Assembly (NCBI GenBank): GCA_044869955.1
Contig: JBIOYC010000074.1
Span: forward strand, 1-64,000
DNA: 64,000 nucleotides
Origin: CALMKX01 sp044869955
GTDB lineage: Bacteria; Acidobacteriota; Thermoanaerobaculia; Multivoradales; SZUA-115
Reading direction: 5' to 3'
Shown here: positions 7,653-16,301 of the stretch, piece after piece
Numbering within the stretch: position 1 is the stretch's first letter
How the letters are laid out: each line of letters starts with the position of its first letter
The notes under the pieces: generated by a model
What the model saw: the letters and a program-made list of their open reading frames with translations, nothing else
The model's database searches: none
Told to the model about the DNA's origin: nothing
Translations under genes and position numbers: made by a program

Positions 7653-10082
7653 ATGGCCTCCGACCCTGCCTCGCCGCCCTTTGGCCCCCCGCTCGCCACC
7701 GGCGGCGCCCTGCGGGGCCCGCTGTGGGAGGAGCTGGTGGAAAGGCTGGAACAGGTCGAGGGACTCGCCACCGGCGCGGCGGTGGGCCCCTACCGCGTCG
7801 TGCGGGAGCTCGGGCGCGGCGGCATGGCGGTGGTCTATCTCGCCGAGCGCGCGGACGGCCTCTTCGAGCAGCGCGTGGCGCTCAAGGTGATGCAGCGCGG
7901 CGGAGCCTCCGCCGAGCTGGTGCGGCGCTTCGAGCAGGAGCGACGCATCCTCGCTTCCCTCTCCCATCCCGCGATCGCCCGCCTGCTCGACGCCGGGGTG
8001 ACGGCGGACGGCCGTCCATACTTCGCCATGGAGTACGTCGAAGGCGAACCGATCGACCAGCACTGCGATGCCCGGCGGCTCGGCATCGACGAGCGGCTGC
8101 GGCTCTTCGCCGTGGTCGCGCAGGCGGTGCGGGCGGCGCACCGCGGCCTGGTAGTGCACCGCGACCTCAAGCCTTCCAACGTGCTGGTGAGCAAGGAGGG
8201 TGGGGTCAAACTGCTCGATTTCGGCATCGCCAAGCCGCTCGACAGCGAGACCGCCGCCGGCTCGACGGCGCTCACCCGCGCCCCGCTGCGGATGCTGACC
8301 CCGGAATACGCAAGCCCGGAGCAGATCCGCGGTGAGCCCATCACTACCGCCACGGATGTCTATCAGCTCGGCCTCCTGCTCTACGAGCTCGCGGCCGGCC
8401 GGCCCGCGCTCGCGGTCGAGGGGCGAGCGCCGGCCGAGCTCGAGCGAGTGATCTGCGAGGTCGAGCCGAGAGCGCCGAGCGCGGCGCTGCGCGAGCCGGT
8501 GCGTGGCGGGACACAGGAGGGCGGGGCGACCGCCGAGCGGGCGCCGGCGCAGGTCGCGGCGGCTCGGGGGACCACTCCGGAGGCGCTACGCAAAGACCTG
8601 GCGGGAGACCTCGACGCCATCGTGCTCACCGCGCTGGCCAAGGAGCCGATGCGGCGCTACGCCTCGGCCGGCGAGCTCATGGAGGACCTGGCGCGTTATG
8701 CGGACGGACGCCCCGTCCTCGCCCGGCGGCCGGCGCTCGGCTACCGCGCCGGCAAGTTCCTGCGCCGGCACCGTTTGGCGGTGGCCGCCGTCGGCCTGCT
8801 GGTGGCCTCGATCGCAGCTGGGGTCTCGGCCACCGCCTGGCAGGCGATCCGCGCCCGGCGCGCTGCGGCTGACGCCGAGACAGTCGCCCGCTACTTGGTC
8901 GAGCTCTTCGATCTCGCCAGCCCTCTCCGACCCCAGGGCGACGCGGTCACCGCCCGCGAGTTGTTGGACCGCGGCGCCCAGCGCCTCGACACCGAGCTCG
9001 TCGGTCAGCCCGCGCTCCAGGCCAGGCTCCGGGCGGTGCTGGGGCGGGTCTACGCCAGCCTCGGCCTCTACGAGCCGGCGGCGGCGCAGCTCGCGACCGC
9101 TGTCGCCTTCCATCGGCAGGACGGCGGCGATCCGCGGGAGCTCAGCCGTGTGCTCTCCAACCTCGCGGGCGTCAGGATCAGCCAGGGTGCCTACCAGGAC
9201 GCGGCGGCGCTGGCTCGCGAGAGCCTCGCCCTCGAGCGCCGGCTCTACGGCGAGCAGCACGAGGAGACCGCAACCACGCTGCGCCGCCTGGGCCTGGCGC
9301 TCAAGGAGATGGGAGAGCTCACGGAGGCCGAAGGATTCGTGCGGGAGTCGGTCGCGATGCGGCGTCGCCTGTTCCGGGAGCCGGATGCCGCCCTGGTGGA
9401 GAGCGTCAATCAACTCGCGACACTGCTCCACGAGCGCGGGGAGTACGACGCAGCCGAGGCGCTCTTTCGCGAGAACCTGGAGATCGCACGAGCGCTCCCC
9501 GGCGATCGCTACCCTGGCCTGCCGTCGGCGATGGCCAGCCTGGCGGCGGTGCTGGGCACGAAAGGCGATCTGACGGCCGCCGAGTCACTGCTCCGCGAGG
9601 CGCTCGGTCTGTGGCGGGAGAGGCTGGGCAACGACCATCCGGACCTCGCCCTCTACCTGCGCAGCCTGGCGACGACGGTGCGCCGCAGGGGAAGGCACGA
9701 GGAGGCCGCGGCGCTCTACCACGAGGTGTTGCGCATCCAGCGTCTTGCCCACGGCACCGAGCACCACGAAGTGGCGAAGACCACCTACGACCTCGCGGCG
9801 CTGCTCCACGAGGAGGGCCATCTGGCCGCGGCCGAACCCCTCTACCGCCAGTGCGTCGCCATGCTGGAGAAGCTGGTGGGGCCGCAGCATCCTCACTACG
9901 CGCGGGCGCTCGCCGGCCTGGCGCGGCTCGAGCTCGACTCCGGGCGAAGCGCCGAGGCCGAGCGGCTCTTCCGTCAGGCCCTCACGGTCCTCGAGAGCAA
10001 GCTGCCGCCTGCCCACCCCTTCACCGTCACGGCCCGGAAAGGACTGGACCGCGCCATCGCCGCCCGGCAGCAGGAGCTGTGA
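7653..10082 (+). CDS. Transmembrane Ser/Thr protein kinase with C-terminal TPRs
   Basis: The product is about 809 aa from the ATG at 7653; an in-frame ATG at 7584 would add 23 aa and neither has a clear Shine-Dalgarno. The kinase domain spans about 45-330 with GRGGMAVVY loop, VALKV Lys78, HRDLKPSNV with Asp171, DFGIAKP with Asp189 and YASPEQIRG. All catalytic residues are present. A single membrane helix (about 373-395) is followed by roughly nine TPR units of the Kinesin-light-chain type (AEALFRENLEIAR, AEPLYRQCVAMLEKLVG) to the C-terminus, presumably extracytoplasmic. It lacks the longer N-terminal leader usual for this family. The stop overlaps the sigma-factor start (TGATG), so the pair is one operon. 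Confidence 0.9.
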   Translation: MASDPASPPFGPPLATGGALRGPLWEELVERLEQVEGLATGAAVGPYRVVRELGRGGMAVVYLAERADGLFEQRVALKVMQRGGASAELVRRFEQERRILASLSHPAIARLLDAGVTADGRPYFAMEYVEGEPIDQHCDARRLGIDERLRLFAVVAQAVRAAHRGLVVHRDLKPSNVLVSKEGGVKLLDFGIAKPLDSETAAGSTALTRAPLRMLTPEYASPEQIRGEPITTATDVYQLGLLLYELAAGRPALAVEGRAPAELERVICEVEPRAPSAALREPVRGGTQEGGATAERAPAQVAAARGTTPEALRKDLAGDLDAIVLTALAKEPMRRYASAGELMEDLARYADGRPVLARRPALGYRAGKFLRRHRLAVAAVGLLVASIAAGVSATAWQAIRARRAAADAETVARYLVELFDLASPLRPQGDAVTARELLDRGAQRLDTELVGQPALQARLRAVLGRVYASLGLYEPAAAQLATAVAFHRQDGGDPRELSRVLSNLAGVRISQGAYQDAAALARESLALERRLYGEQHEETATTLRRLGLALKEMGELTEAEGFVRESVAMRRRLFREPDAALVESVNQLATLLHERGEYDAAEALFRENLEIARALPGDRYPGLPSAMASLAAVLGTKGDLTAAESLLREALGLWRERLGNDHPDLALYLRSLATTVRRRGRHEEAAALYHEVLRIQRLAHGTEHHEVAKTTYDLAALLHEEGHLAAAEPLYRQCVAMLEKLVGPQHPHYARALAGLARLELDSGRSAEAERLFRQALTVLESKLPPAHPFTVTARKGLDRAIAARQQEL

Positions 10083-10654
10083 TGGCCGCGACCGAGGTCA
10101 ACGAGCTGCTCCGCGCCCACCGCCGGGGCGACGCCGAGGCTTTCTCAAAGCTCGTCCGCCTGGTCTACCCCGACCTCAAGCGCCTCGCCCACCGCCAGCT
10201 CTCCCGTCTCAAGCCCGGCGACACCTTTGCCACCACCGGCCTGGTGCACGAGGCCTACCTGAAGCTGGTCGACCAGACACGGGCCGACTGGCAGGACCAC
10301 GGCCACTTCCTGGCGGTGTCCGCGCGGGCGATGCGACAGGTGCTGATCGACTACGCCCGGGGCCGCTCACGCGACAAGCGGGGCGGCGGCGAGCGGCCGG
10401 GAACCCTCGACGGCCGCGAGGTCGCGGTGGCCGCCGAGGTCGAGCACCTGCTCGCCCTGGAGCAGGCGCTCGAGCGGCTGGCCGCCGTCGAGCCGCGGTT
10501 GGCTCAGGTCGTCGAGTGTCGTTACTTCGGCGGCTACACCGAGGAGGAAACCGCCGCGGCGCTTGGAGTCTCCACCCGCACCGTGGAGCGCGACTGGATC
10601 AGGGCCAGGGCATTGCTGCGGGAGGCGATCGGCGGAGGCTCAGCGCCGGTCTGA
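10082..10654 (+). CDS. ECF-type sigma factor (TIGR02999-like)
   Basis: This 190-aa protein carries sigma region 2 (LVYPDLKRLAHRQL, TFATTGLVHEAYLKLV, FLAVSARAMRQVLIDYAR) and region 4 (CRYFGGYTEEETAAALGVS, STRTVERDWIRARALL). The pattern matches the ECF group that is usually encoded beside TPR-containing Ser/Thr kinases in Acidobacteria and Planctomycetes. It is coupled to the kinase gene by a 1-nt overlap. No anti-sigma gene is adjacent, so phosphorylation by the kinase is the expected but unproven control. Its targets are unknown; the divergent propeller genes are the obvious first candidates. Confidence 0.92.
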   Translation: MAATEVNELLRAHRRGDAEAFSKLVRLVYPDLKRLAHRQLSRLKPGDTFATTGLVHEAYLKLVDQTRADWQDHGHFLAVSARAMRQVLIDYARGRSRDKRGGGERPGTLDGREVAVAAEVEHLLALEQALERLAAVEPRLAQVVECRYFGGYTEEETAAALGVSTRTVERDWIRARALLREAIGGGSAPV

Positions 10655-10809
10655 GGATCTGAGCGTCTCCACTGTGCAAAACGAGCTGCTGGAGGGGCTG
10701 TTGCCGTTTGGGAGAACACACTTCTGCAGACCTCGAGAACCATCCCGTGATGGGCCTGGTACATCCCTGTGACAGAGGGGGTTGGGGGGTTGGCGAGCAG
10801 GCAGGCAGC

Positions 10810-10827
10810 GGGGGGCCTAAGCCCCCC
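10810..10827 (-). terminator. Hairpin downstream of the HU gene
   Basis: GGGGGGC and GCCCCCC pair around a 4-nt loop 8 nt beyond the HU stop codon. There is no T-tract on either strand, so termination efficiency is doubtful. The remaining 10655-10809 interval between the convergent sigma and HU genes shows nothing else recognisable. Confidence 0.4.
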
Positions 10828-10834
10828 AGCCTTC

Positions 10835-11263
10835 CTAGTCCGAGATTTCCTTCAGGCTCTTCAGGGGGCGGATGCGCACGGCTTTGCGGGCGGGCTTGGC
10901 CGGGATGAGCATCTCCTTGCCGGTGAAGGGGTTGACGCCCTTCTTGGCCTTGGTCGCGGCGCGCTTGACGACGCGGACCTTGAGCAGGCCCGGCAGGGTG
11001 AAGGTGCCGGCGCCGCGGCTCTTGAGATGACGGTGGACGACGTCGGTGAGGCAGTCGAAGACCTTGGTGACGTCCTTCTTGGCGATGCCGGTGTCCTCGG
11101 CGATCGCGGCGAAGAGCTGGGCCTTGGTGTAGGCGTCCTTGATCGCCGCGCCGGCGCGCTTGGCAGCCGGGGCCGCCTTCGGCGCCGCCTTGGGGGCGGC
11201 CTTGGCCGTCTTGGCGGCCTTCGCAGGAGCCTTGGCCGCTGCCTTGGTGGTCTTGCCAGCCAT
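10835..11263 (-). CDS. HU-family nucleoid protein with Lys/Ala-rich N-terminal tail
   Basis: The 142-aa product starts at an ATG after AGGAG. Residues 1 to about 43 are a histone-H1-like tail made of AAKAPAKAAKTAKAAPKAAPK-type repeats. Residues about 44-142 form the HU/IHF fold: YTKAQLFAAIAEDTGIAKKDV, then the arm with NPFTGKEMLIPA and VRIRPLKSLKE. HU dimers bend and compact DNA; the basic tail should add non-specific DNA binding. Tailed HU proteins are known in actinobacteria (C-terminal tail); here the tail is N-terminal. The gene has its own promoter at 11320-11349 and a 50-60 nt leader. Confidence 0.93.
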   Translation of the reverse strand: MAGKTTKAAAKAPAKAAKTAKAAPKAAPKAAPAAKRAGAAIKDAYTKAQLFAAIAEDTGIAKKDVTKVFDCLTDVVHRHLKSRGAGTFTLPGLLKVRVVKRAATKAKKGVNPFTGKEMLIPAKPARKAVRIRPLKSLKEISD

Positions 11264-11319
11264 TCTCTCTCTCCTCTTTGTGGATGGTGCCCCTGTCGAT
11301 TGGGGCGGTAAATGCCGCC

Positions 11320-11349
11320 ATTCTAGACCAGGGACGAGAGAAACTTCAA
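11320..11349 (-). promoter_or_regulatory. Promoter of the HU gene
   Basis: On the minus strand TTGAAG and TAGAAT are separated by 18 nt, with the HU start codon about 57 nt downstream of the -10 and an AGGAG before it. This is one of the best housekeeping-type promoters in the window. Confidence 0.65.
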
Positions 11350-11394
11350 GAAAAAGCGCCCTTCGCGCGTCAGTCGACGTGTTTGGCAGGGCTT

Positions 11395-12972
11395 CTACCG
11401 AGGAAGCGCAGTGGCTGGAGCGAAAGAGGCTCGTTCTCCGCCCTTTTCCCACCAGAGGAAGCGAACTCCCAGGAGCTCTCCGGCCGGGTAGTTGCGGAAG
11501 CCGGCGAGCCTCGCGTCCATCACGGCGACGTTGTGCTTGGTGAAGAGGCTGAGGTAGGGCAGGTCGCGGGCGAGGATCTCCTGCACCTCGAGGTAGAGGG
11601 GGCGGCGTGCGACGCGCTCGGGCAGCGAGGCGCCGAGGTCGAGACGCCGGTCGACCTCGGGGTTCCGGTAGCGCCCGCGGTTCTGTCCCCGGGGCGGGAT
11701 GCTGTCCGAATGCAGGACCAGGCGGTAGAGGTTGGGATCGTGGATCGCCGTGCGGACCAGGCTGAAGAGCTGGAAGTTGCCGCGGGAGATGTCGCTGTAG
11801 AAGGTCGCGAACTCGTGGCTGCGCACCTCGAGGGCGATGCCCGCCTCGGCGGCCATCTGCTGGATCACCTGGGCCTGCAGGACGTACATCTCCGCGGTGG
11901 AGGTCTTGAAGGTGAGGGTGAGCCGGGGTCGGGGCCCGGGGCCGTCGGGGTCCGGGTAGCCGGCCTCGTCGAGCAGCCGCGCGGCGGCCGTGGGGTCGTG
12001 GGGGATCCGCGGCAACGCTCCGTGCCGTGCCCAGGAATCGGGCGGCATCATGGTCTCGGTGACCACCCCCAGCCCGCGCCAGAGGGTCGCGACCAGCGCC
12101 TCCCGATCGATTGCCAGGGCGAGGGCCCGCCGAACCCGCACGTCCGAGAGGATCGGATCCTCGAGGTTGAAGCCCAGATAGGCGTAGTTGCCGCCCGGGT
12201 CGGCGGCGACTCGGAAGCGGGGATCGGCCTGGAAGCGGGGCACCAGGTCCGGCGGCAGGTCGTTGATCACCAGATGGACCGAGCCCTTGAGCAGCTCGAG
12301 GGCGCGCACGGTGGAGTCCGGCACCACCTTGAGCTCGACCGAGCGGATCGCCGGTGGCGGGCGGTGGCCCCCGTCGAAGGCCTCGAGCAGCACCCGCTCC
12401 GGGCTCGTCGCCACCACCCGGTAGGACCCGCAGCCGACCGGGCTCGCGTTCATCTCGGCGGGGGTGGTCCCCTTCGGCAGGATGCCGATCGCCGGGGTGA
12501 GCTCGATGGCGAAGGCGCCGGAGGGACGGGAGAGCACCACGTCCACGACCCCGGGCGCCGGGCTCTCGACCCGCTCGAGCTCGGTGAAGGCACCCCGCTT
12601 GGCGGTGACGATGCGACCGTCGACGATGCTCATGAGGGTGTCGATGACGTCGTCGGGAGAAAGGGCTCGGCCGTCGTGGAAGCGCACGTCGGGACGCAGG
12701 TGGAAGCGGTAGCGCCGGCCGCCTTCGAGGATCTCCCAGGAAGCGGCGGCATCGGGCTCGAGCTCGCCGGTGGGGGTCTTGATCAGGAGGCCGCACATCG
12801 AGAGGTCGAAGAGGCGGTCGGCGGCCTGATCGAGGGCCACCCGGGGGTCGAGGTGGCTGGGGGCGCTCTCGATGGCGATCACCAGCCGCTCGGGCAGGTC
12901 CCGGACCTGCGTCGGCCGATCGCAGCCGGCGAGCACGCAGGCGGCGAGTGACCAGGGGAACCAGCGGGGCAT
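11395..12972 (-). CDS. Peptide/oligopeptide ABC transporter substrate-binding lipoprotein (SBP_bac_5)
   Basis: This 525-aa lipoprotein has a lipobox LAGC with Cys17 and then the family-5 solute-binding fold. Diagnostic stretches are ERLVIAIESAPSHLDPR, YRFHLRPDVRFHDGRALSPDDV, YAYLGFNLEDPILSDVRVRRA and LALAIDREALV. Such proteins deliver peptides, nickel or other solutes to an ABC permease at the inner membrane. No permease or ATPase genes are adjacent, so the partner must be elsewhere or the protein acts alone. It is divergent from envC with only 18 bp between start codons. The frame stays open well upstream, antisense to envC, but the lipobox fixes this start. Confidence 0.9.
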   Translation of the reverse strand: MPRWFPWSLAACVLAGCDRPTQVRDLPERLVIAIESAPSHLDPRVALDQAADRLFDLSMCGLLIKTPTGELEPDAAASWEILEGGRRYRFHLRPDVRFHDGRALSPDDVIDTLMSIVDGRIVTAKRGAFTELERVESPAPGVVDVVLSRPSGAFAIELTPAIGILPKGTTPAEMNASPVGCGSYRVVATSPERVLLEAFDGGHRPPPAIRSVELKVVPDSTVRALELLKGSVHLVINDLPPDLVPRFQADPRFRVAADPGGNYAYLGFNLEDPILSDVRVRRALALAIDREALVATLWRGLGVVTETMMPPDSWARHGALPRIPHDPTAAARLLDEAGYPDPDGPGPRPRLTLTFKTSTAEMYVLQAQVIQQMAAEAGIALEVRSHEFATFYSDISRGNFQLFSLVRTAIHDPNLYRLVLHSDSIPPRGQNRGRYRNPEVDRRLDLGASLPERVARRPLYLEVQEILARDLPYLSLFTKHNVAVMDARLAGFRNYPAGELLGVRFLWWEKGGERASFAPATALPR

Positions 12973-12978
12973 CGCACG

Positions 12979-12984
12979 TAGAAT
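12979..12984 (+). promoter_or_regulatory. -10 element placing envC on a leaderless mRNA
   Basis: TAGAAT is followed by exactly 6 nt and then the envC ATG, with no Shine-Dalgarno. This is the geometry of leaderless transcription. No matching -35 is evident. Confidence 0.45.
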
Positions 12985-12990
12985 CGTTTC

Positions 12991-14121
12991 ATGTTTCGCT
13001 GGCGACGGATCGGTGCCTTGCTGGCCCTCTCGGCCGCGGGTGCCATGTCCCCTGGAGCCCAGCCCCCGGCTTCGCCGGTAGCGGAGGGGGAGGGTCGGCT
13101 GGCGGCGATCCAGGGTGAGATCCGCGGCCTCGAGGCCCAGCTCTCCAGCCTGGGCCAGACGGCCGAGTCGATCGAGGGAGAGATCGGCCGGTTGAGTCTC
13201 GCCACCCGCCTGCAGGAGCGGCGCGTGGCCGAGGCCGGCGCCGCGGTGTCTCTCGCCCAGGCCCGCGCGCAGGAGGCCGAGCAGCGGCTGGGCGAGCTCG
13301 AGGCCCGGCTCGAGGCCACCCGCGAGACCCTGCGCCGCAATTTGCGCAGCCTCTACCGGCTGGGCCGCTACGGCTACCTGCGCTTGCTGCTCTCGGCTCA
13401 GGCGGGCTCGGACCCACTGGCCGCCGTGCGGTTGGCCCGCTATCTCGCGCGTCGCGATGGCGCGGAGATCGGGCGCTACGAGAGCCTGCGCTCCGGTGTC
13501 GTGGCCGAGCGGGACCGCCTGCGCCGCGAGCGCGACGAGCGGGCGGCGTGGCGCAAGCTCGAGGAGGAGCGCCGCACGGCCCTGGCCAAGCTCCAGGGTG
13601 AGCAGGCCCGCCTCCTCGCCCGGGCCGAGCGCGAGCGTCTCACCCTGGCGTCGCGGGCGGTCGAGCTGGCCGCCGAGGCGGCCCGTCTCAGCCAGCTCTT
13701 CGCCGATCTCTCCGGCCAGGCGGCACCCCTCGCCGGCATGCCGATGCAGAGCTTCCGCGGCACCCTGGAGAGGCCGGCGGGCGGCGAGGTGGCCATCCGC
13801 TTCGGACCACGGCCGGATCCGCGCTACGGCACGCGGGTGCCCCACAACGGCATCGAGATCGCCACCCACCCCGGGTCCGCGGTGCGGGTGGTCTATCCCG
13901 GCAAGGTGCTCTACGCCGCGCCCTTCCGCGGCCTCGGCCCGACGGTGATCGTGCTCCATCCGGGCAAGATGTTCTCGCTCTACGCCGGCCTCGAAGGGGT
14001 GCGCGTGAGCAAGGGTGATATGGTCCCGATCGGCCAGGCGCTCGGGGCGGCCACGGATCGCCTGTACTTCGAGATCCGCCTCGACAACCGTCCCGTCGAT
14101 CCCCTCGGCTGGCTCCGTTAG
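12991..14121 (+). CDS. envC: EnvC-like murein hydrolase activator (degenerate M23/LytM domain)
   Basis: The 376-aa product has a signal peptide, a long coiled coil (about residues 30-225, heptads such as LAAIQGEIRGLEAQLSSL) and a C-terminal LytM domain (about 250-376). The M23 zinc ligands are eroded: the HxxxD motif is HNGIEI (His285, Glu289), the central His is Gly in SLYAGL, and the final His is Tyr in LYFEIR. Loss of these residues is typical of EnvC-type proteins, which activate amidases at the septum instead of cutting peptidoglycan. Ctp-like and YibQ-like genes follow, as in classic envC clusters. Confidence 0.85.
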   Translation: MFRWRRIGALLALSAAGAMSPGAQPPASPVAEGEGRLAAIQGEIRGLEAQLSSLGQTAESIEGEIGRLSLATRLQERRVAEAGAAVSLAQARAQEAEQRLGELEARLEATRETLRRNLRSLYRLGRYGYLRLLLSAQAGSDPLAAVRLARYLARRDGAEIGRYESLRSGVVAERDRLRRERDERAAWRKLEEERRTALAKLQGEQARLLARAERERLTLASRAVELAAEAARLSQLFADLSGQAAPLAGMPMQSFRGTLERPAGGEVAIRFGPRPDPRYGTRVPHNGIEIATHPGSAVRVVYPGKVLYAAPFRGLGPTVIVLHPGKMFSLYAGLEGVRVSKGDMVPIGQALGAATDRLYFEIRLDNRPVDPLGWLR

Positions 14122-14130
14122 AGGAAGACC

Positions 14131-15309
14131 ATGAATCGCAGCCGCACGGCGCTCCTCGTCGTCTCTCTGGCTCTGGTGGTGCCCATCCTCGCCGGCACCC
14201 TCCTCGCCGCCTCCTCCCGCGAAGACGACTCGACCGACTCTCTCTACAAGTACCTCGCCGTTTTCACCGAGACGCTCACTCGCGTCCGCGAGAACTACGT
14301 CGATCCGCCCGACGTCGATCAGCTGCTGGTCGGTGCCCTCGACGGCGCCACCGACGCCCTCGATCCCTTCTCCCTCTACGTCCCTCCCGAAGCGGTCGAC
14401 CGCTTCGTCGCCAGTCGCGGGGGGGGTCTGCCCGGCGGGCTCTTGCTGCTCAAGGAGCACGGCGTGATGTACGTCGCCGGGGCGCCGCCCGAGAGCGCCG
14501 CCGGCCGCGCCGGCCTGCGCATCGGCGACGTGGTCGCCGAGATCGGCGGCAAGTCGACGCGGGTGATGCCCCTGTGGCAGGCCCACCAGCTGCTCGCCGA
14601 TGGCGGCACGCCGAGTGTCGATCTCAAGGTGATCCGCTACGGAGAGATGCGGTCGGTGTCGCTGGCCCTGGCCCGGTACGAGCCGCCGGCCCCGACCCTG
14701 CGCGAGGTCCGTGGCGTGCCGGTGCTGCGCGTCGCCGGCTTCGCGGGCGGCACGGCGACGGCGGTGGAGCGGGCCCTGGCCGAGCTCGCCCGCCAGGGGC
14801 AGGCGCGGCTGCTGGTCGACCTGCGCGGCACCCTTTCGGGCGACGCCGAGGTCGCCTACCGGGTGGCCGGGCTGTTCACCCGTGGGGAGCTCGGATCCCT
14901 GATCCGACGGGGTGAGAAGGCCGACACCTTCACCGGCAAGTCTGCCCCGGCCTGGCAGGGGAAGATCGGGCTGCTGGTCGACCGCGGCACCCTCGGCGCT
15001 GCCGAGGTGCTGGCGGCGGCGCTCAAGCAGAGGGCCTCGGCGAAGCTGATCGGCGAGCGAACCTTCGGCTACGCCGGCCACCAGGAGATGGTCGAGCTGT
15101 CGACCGGCGGCCGCTTGCTCTACACCGACTCGTTCTACACCGGGCCGGACGGCAAGGTGCTGCGCGGCAGCCAGATCCCCGACGTGAGGGTGGAGGACTT
15201 CTCCTTCGGCGAACCGGAGGGCGAAGCCCCGTCGGACAAGGATCCGATCCTCGACCGCGGCATCGAGGTGCTGCTCGCCGAGGAGCCGGCCGCCGCCCAG
15301 GCCGCCTGA
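14131..15309 (+). CDS. S41 (CtpA-like) peptidase homolog lacking the catalytic dyad
   Basis: This 392-aa protein has an N-terminal membrane anchor/signal, a PDZ domain (about 95-185, GRAGLRIGDVVAEIGGK) and an S41 core. The core contains LLVDRGTLGAAEVLAAAL and GERTFGYAG. In active Ctp/Prc enzymes these read SASASE and TFGKG; the nucleophile Ser aligns with Gly289 and the general base Lys with Tyr314 here. The protein is therefore probably non-catalytic. It begins 9 bp after envC and likely works with it in the envelope, perhaps as a scaffold or peptide binder. A remote, non-canonical active site cannot be excluded. Confidence 0.85.
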   Translation: MNRSRTALLVVSLALVVPILAGTLLAASSREDDSTDSLYKYLAVFTETLTRVRENYVDPPDVDQLLVGALDGATDALDPFSLYVPPEAVDRFVASRGGGLPGGLLLLKEHGVMYVAGAPPESAAGRAGLRIGDVVAEIGGKSTRVMPLWQAHQLLADGGTPSVDLKVIRYGEMRSVSLALARYEPPAPTLREVRGVPVLRVAGFAGGTATAVERALAELARQGQARLLVDLRGTLSGDAEVAYRVAGLFTRGELGSLIRRGEKADTFTGKSAPAWQGKIGLLVDRGTLGAAEVLAAALKQRASAKLIGERTFGYAGHQEMVELSTGGRLLYTDSFYTGPDGKVLRGSQIPDVRVEDFSFGEPEGEAPSDKDPILDRGIEVLLAEEPAAAQAA

Positions 15310-15340
15310 GCCCGGCCCGGCGCCTTCTCCCCCACGATCC

Positions 15341-16300
15341 TTGGCCAGACGTCCCCTTCCCCCTCGTCCCCGCTCGAAGGCGAGCCGCCCGCCTCGCGGG
15401 TTGCCCATCTTCTTGGTCGTCTGTGCCCTGGCGGCCGTCGGCTTCGCCTTTTGGATGTACCGCGGAGGCCGTCTCGGCGGCCCGCCCCGGCCGGAGCCCA
15501 CCGAGGTGGAAACACCCAAGCCTGCCCGGCCTGTGCCGCCGGCGAAGAAACCCGACCACAAGCCCCGCGCCGAGAAGCCGGCGCCGCCCGCTCCGGTCCC
15601 CGAAGCCGCTGCGCCGAAGAAGGGGGGGCGCATCGCCCTGGTGATCGACGACCTCGGCCGCAGTGTCGAGGACGTGCGCCGCCTGGGGCGGCTGGCGGTG
15701 CCCTTGAGCTATGCGGTGCTGCCCTTCGAGCGGGCGACCGCGGAGGTGGTGGCGGCGTTGGCCGAGGAGAGGCGAGAGATCCTCTGCCACCTGCCGATGT
15801 CGCCGGACGGCGGCGCCAACCCCGGGCCGGGCGCCCTGACCGAGGATATGGGGCCGGCCGAGCTGGCCCGGGCCACCCGGGCCGCGCTCGACGCCGTACC
15901 CGGGGCGGTGGGGGTGAACAACCACATGGGCTCGAGGCTCTCGGCCGATCGCCGGGCCCTCGAGCCGATCCTGGCGGTGGTCGCCGAGCGAGGGCTGTTC
16001 TTCCTCGACTCCCGGACCAGCCCCGAGAGCGTGGCCTATCGGACGGCCCGTCAGCTGGGGATCCCGGCCGCCGAGCGGCAGGTCTTCCTCGACCCGGACC
16101 AGAGCCCCGAGGCCGTGCGCTTCCAGTTCGAGCGCTTGGTGGACCTCGCCCGCGAGCGCGGAGCGGCGATCGGCATCGGCCATCCGCACCCGGTCACCCT
16201 GGAGGTGCTGGCGGCCGAAATCCCCAAGGCCCGCGCCGCCGGCCTGGAGTTCGTGCCCGTCTCGTACCTGGTCGACGATCCCGGCGGGCCGCCGGAGTAG
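15341..16300 (+). CDS. yibQ: Divergent polysaccharide deacetylase (YibQ family)
   Basis: The 319-aa product starts at TTG 15341; no ATG or GTG gives the full N-terminus. It has one membrane helix (about 21-40), a Pro/Lys-rich linker and a divergent polysaccharide deacetylase domain (about 95-315). Landmarks are ALVIDDLGRS, LPFERATAEVVAAL, EILCHLPM, VGVNNHMGSRLSAD, LFFLDSRTSPESVAY and AIGIGHPHP. This family is a regular companion of envC, although its substrate is not established. The position directly after envC and the Ctp-like gene supports one envelope operon. Confidence 0.88.
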   Translation: MARRPLPPRPRSKASRPPRGLPIFLVVCALAAVGFAFWMYRGGRLGGPPRPEPTEVETPKPARPVPPAKKPDHKPRAEKPAPPAPVPEAAAPKKGGRIALVIDDLGRSVEDVRRLGRLAVPLSYAVLPFERATAEVVAALAEERREILCHLPMSPDGGANPGPGALTEDMGPAELARATRAALDAVPGAVGVNNHMGSRLSADRRALEPILAVVAERGLFFLDSRTSPESVAYRTARQLGIPAAERQVFLDPDQSPEAVRFQFERLVDLARERGAAIGIGHPHPVTLEVLAAEIPKARAAGLEFVPVSYLVDDPGGPPE

Positions 16301-16301
16301 A

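Noticed and set aside
12973..15633. Large minus-strand extension of the substrate-binding protein frame
   Set aside because: The frame stays open antisense to envC, ctp and yibQ because of high GC; the lipobox at Cys17 fixes the real start at 12972.
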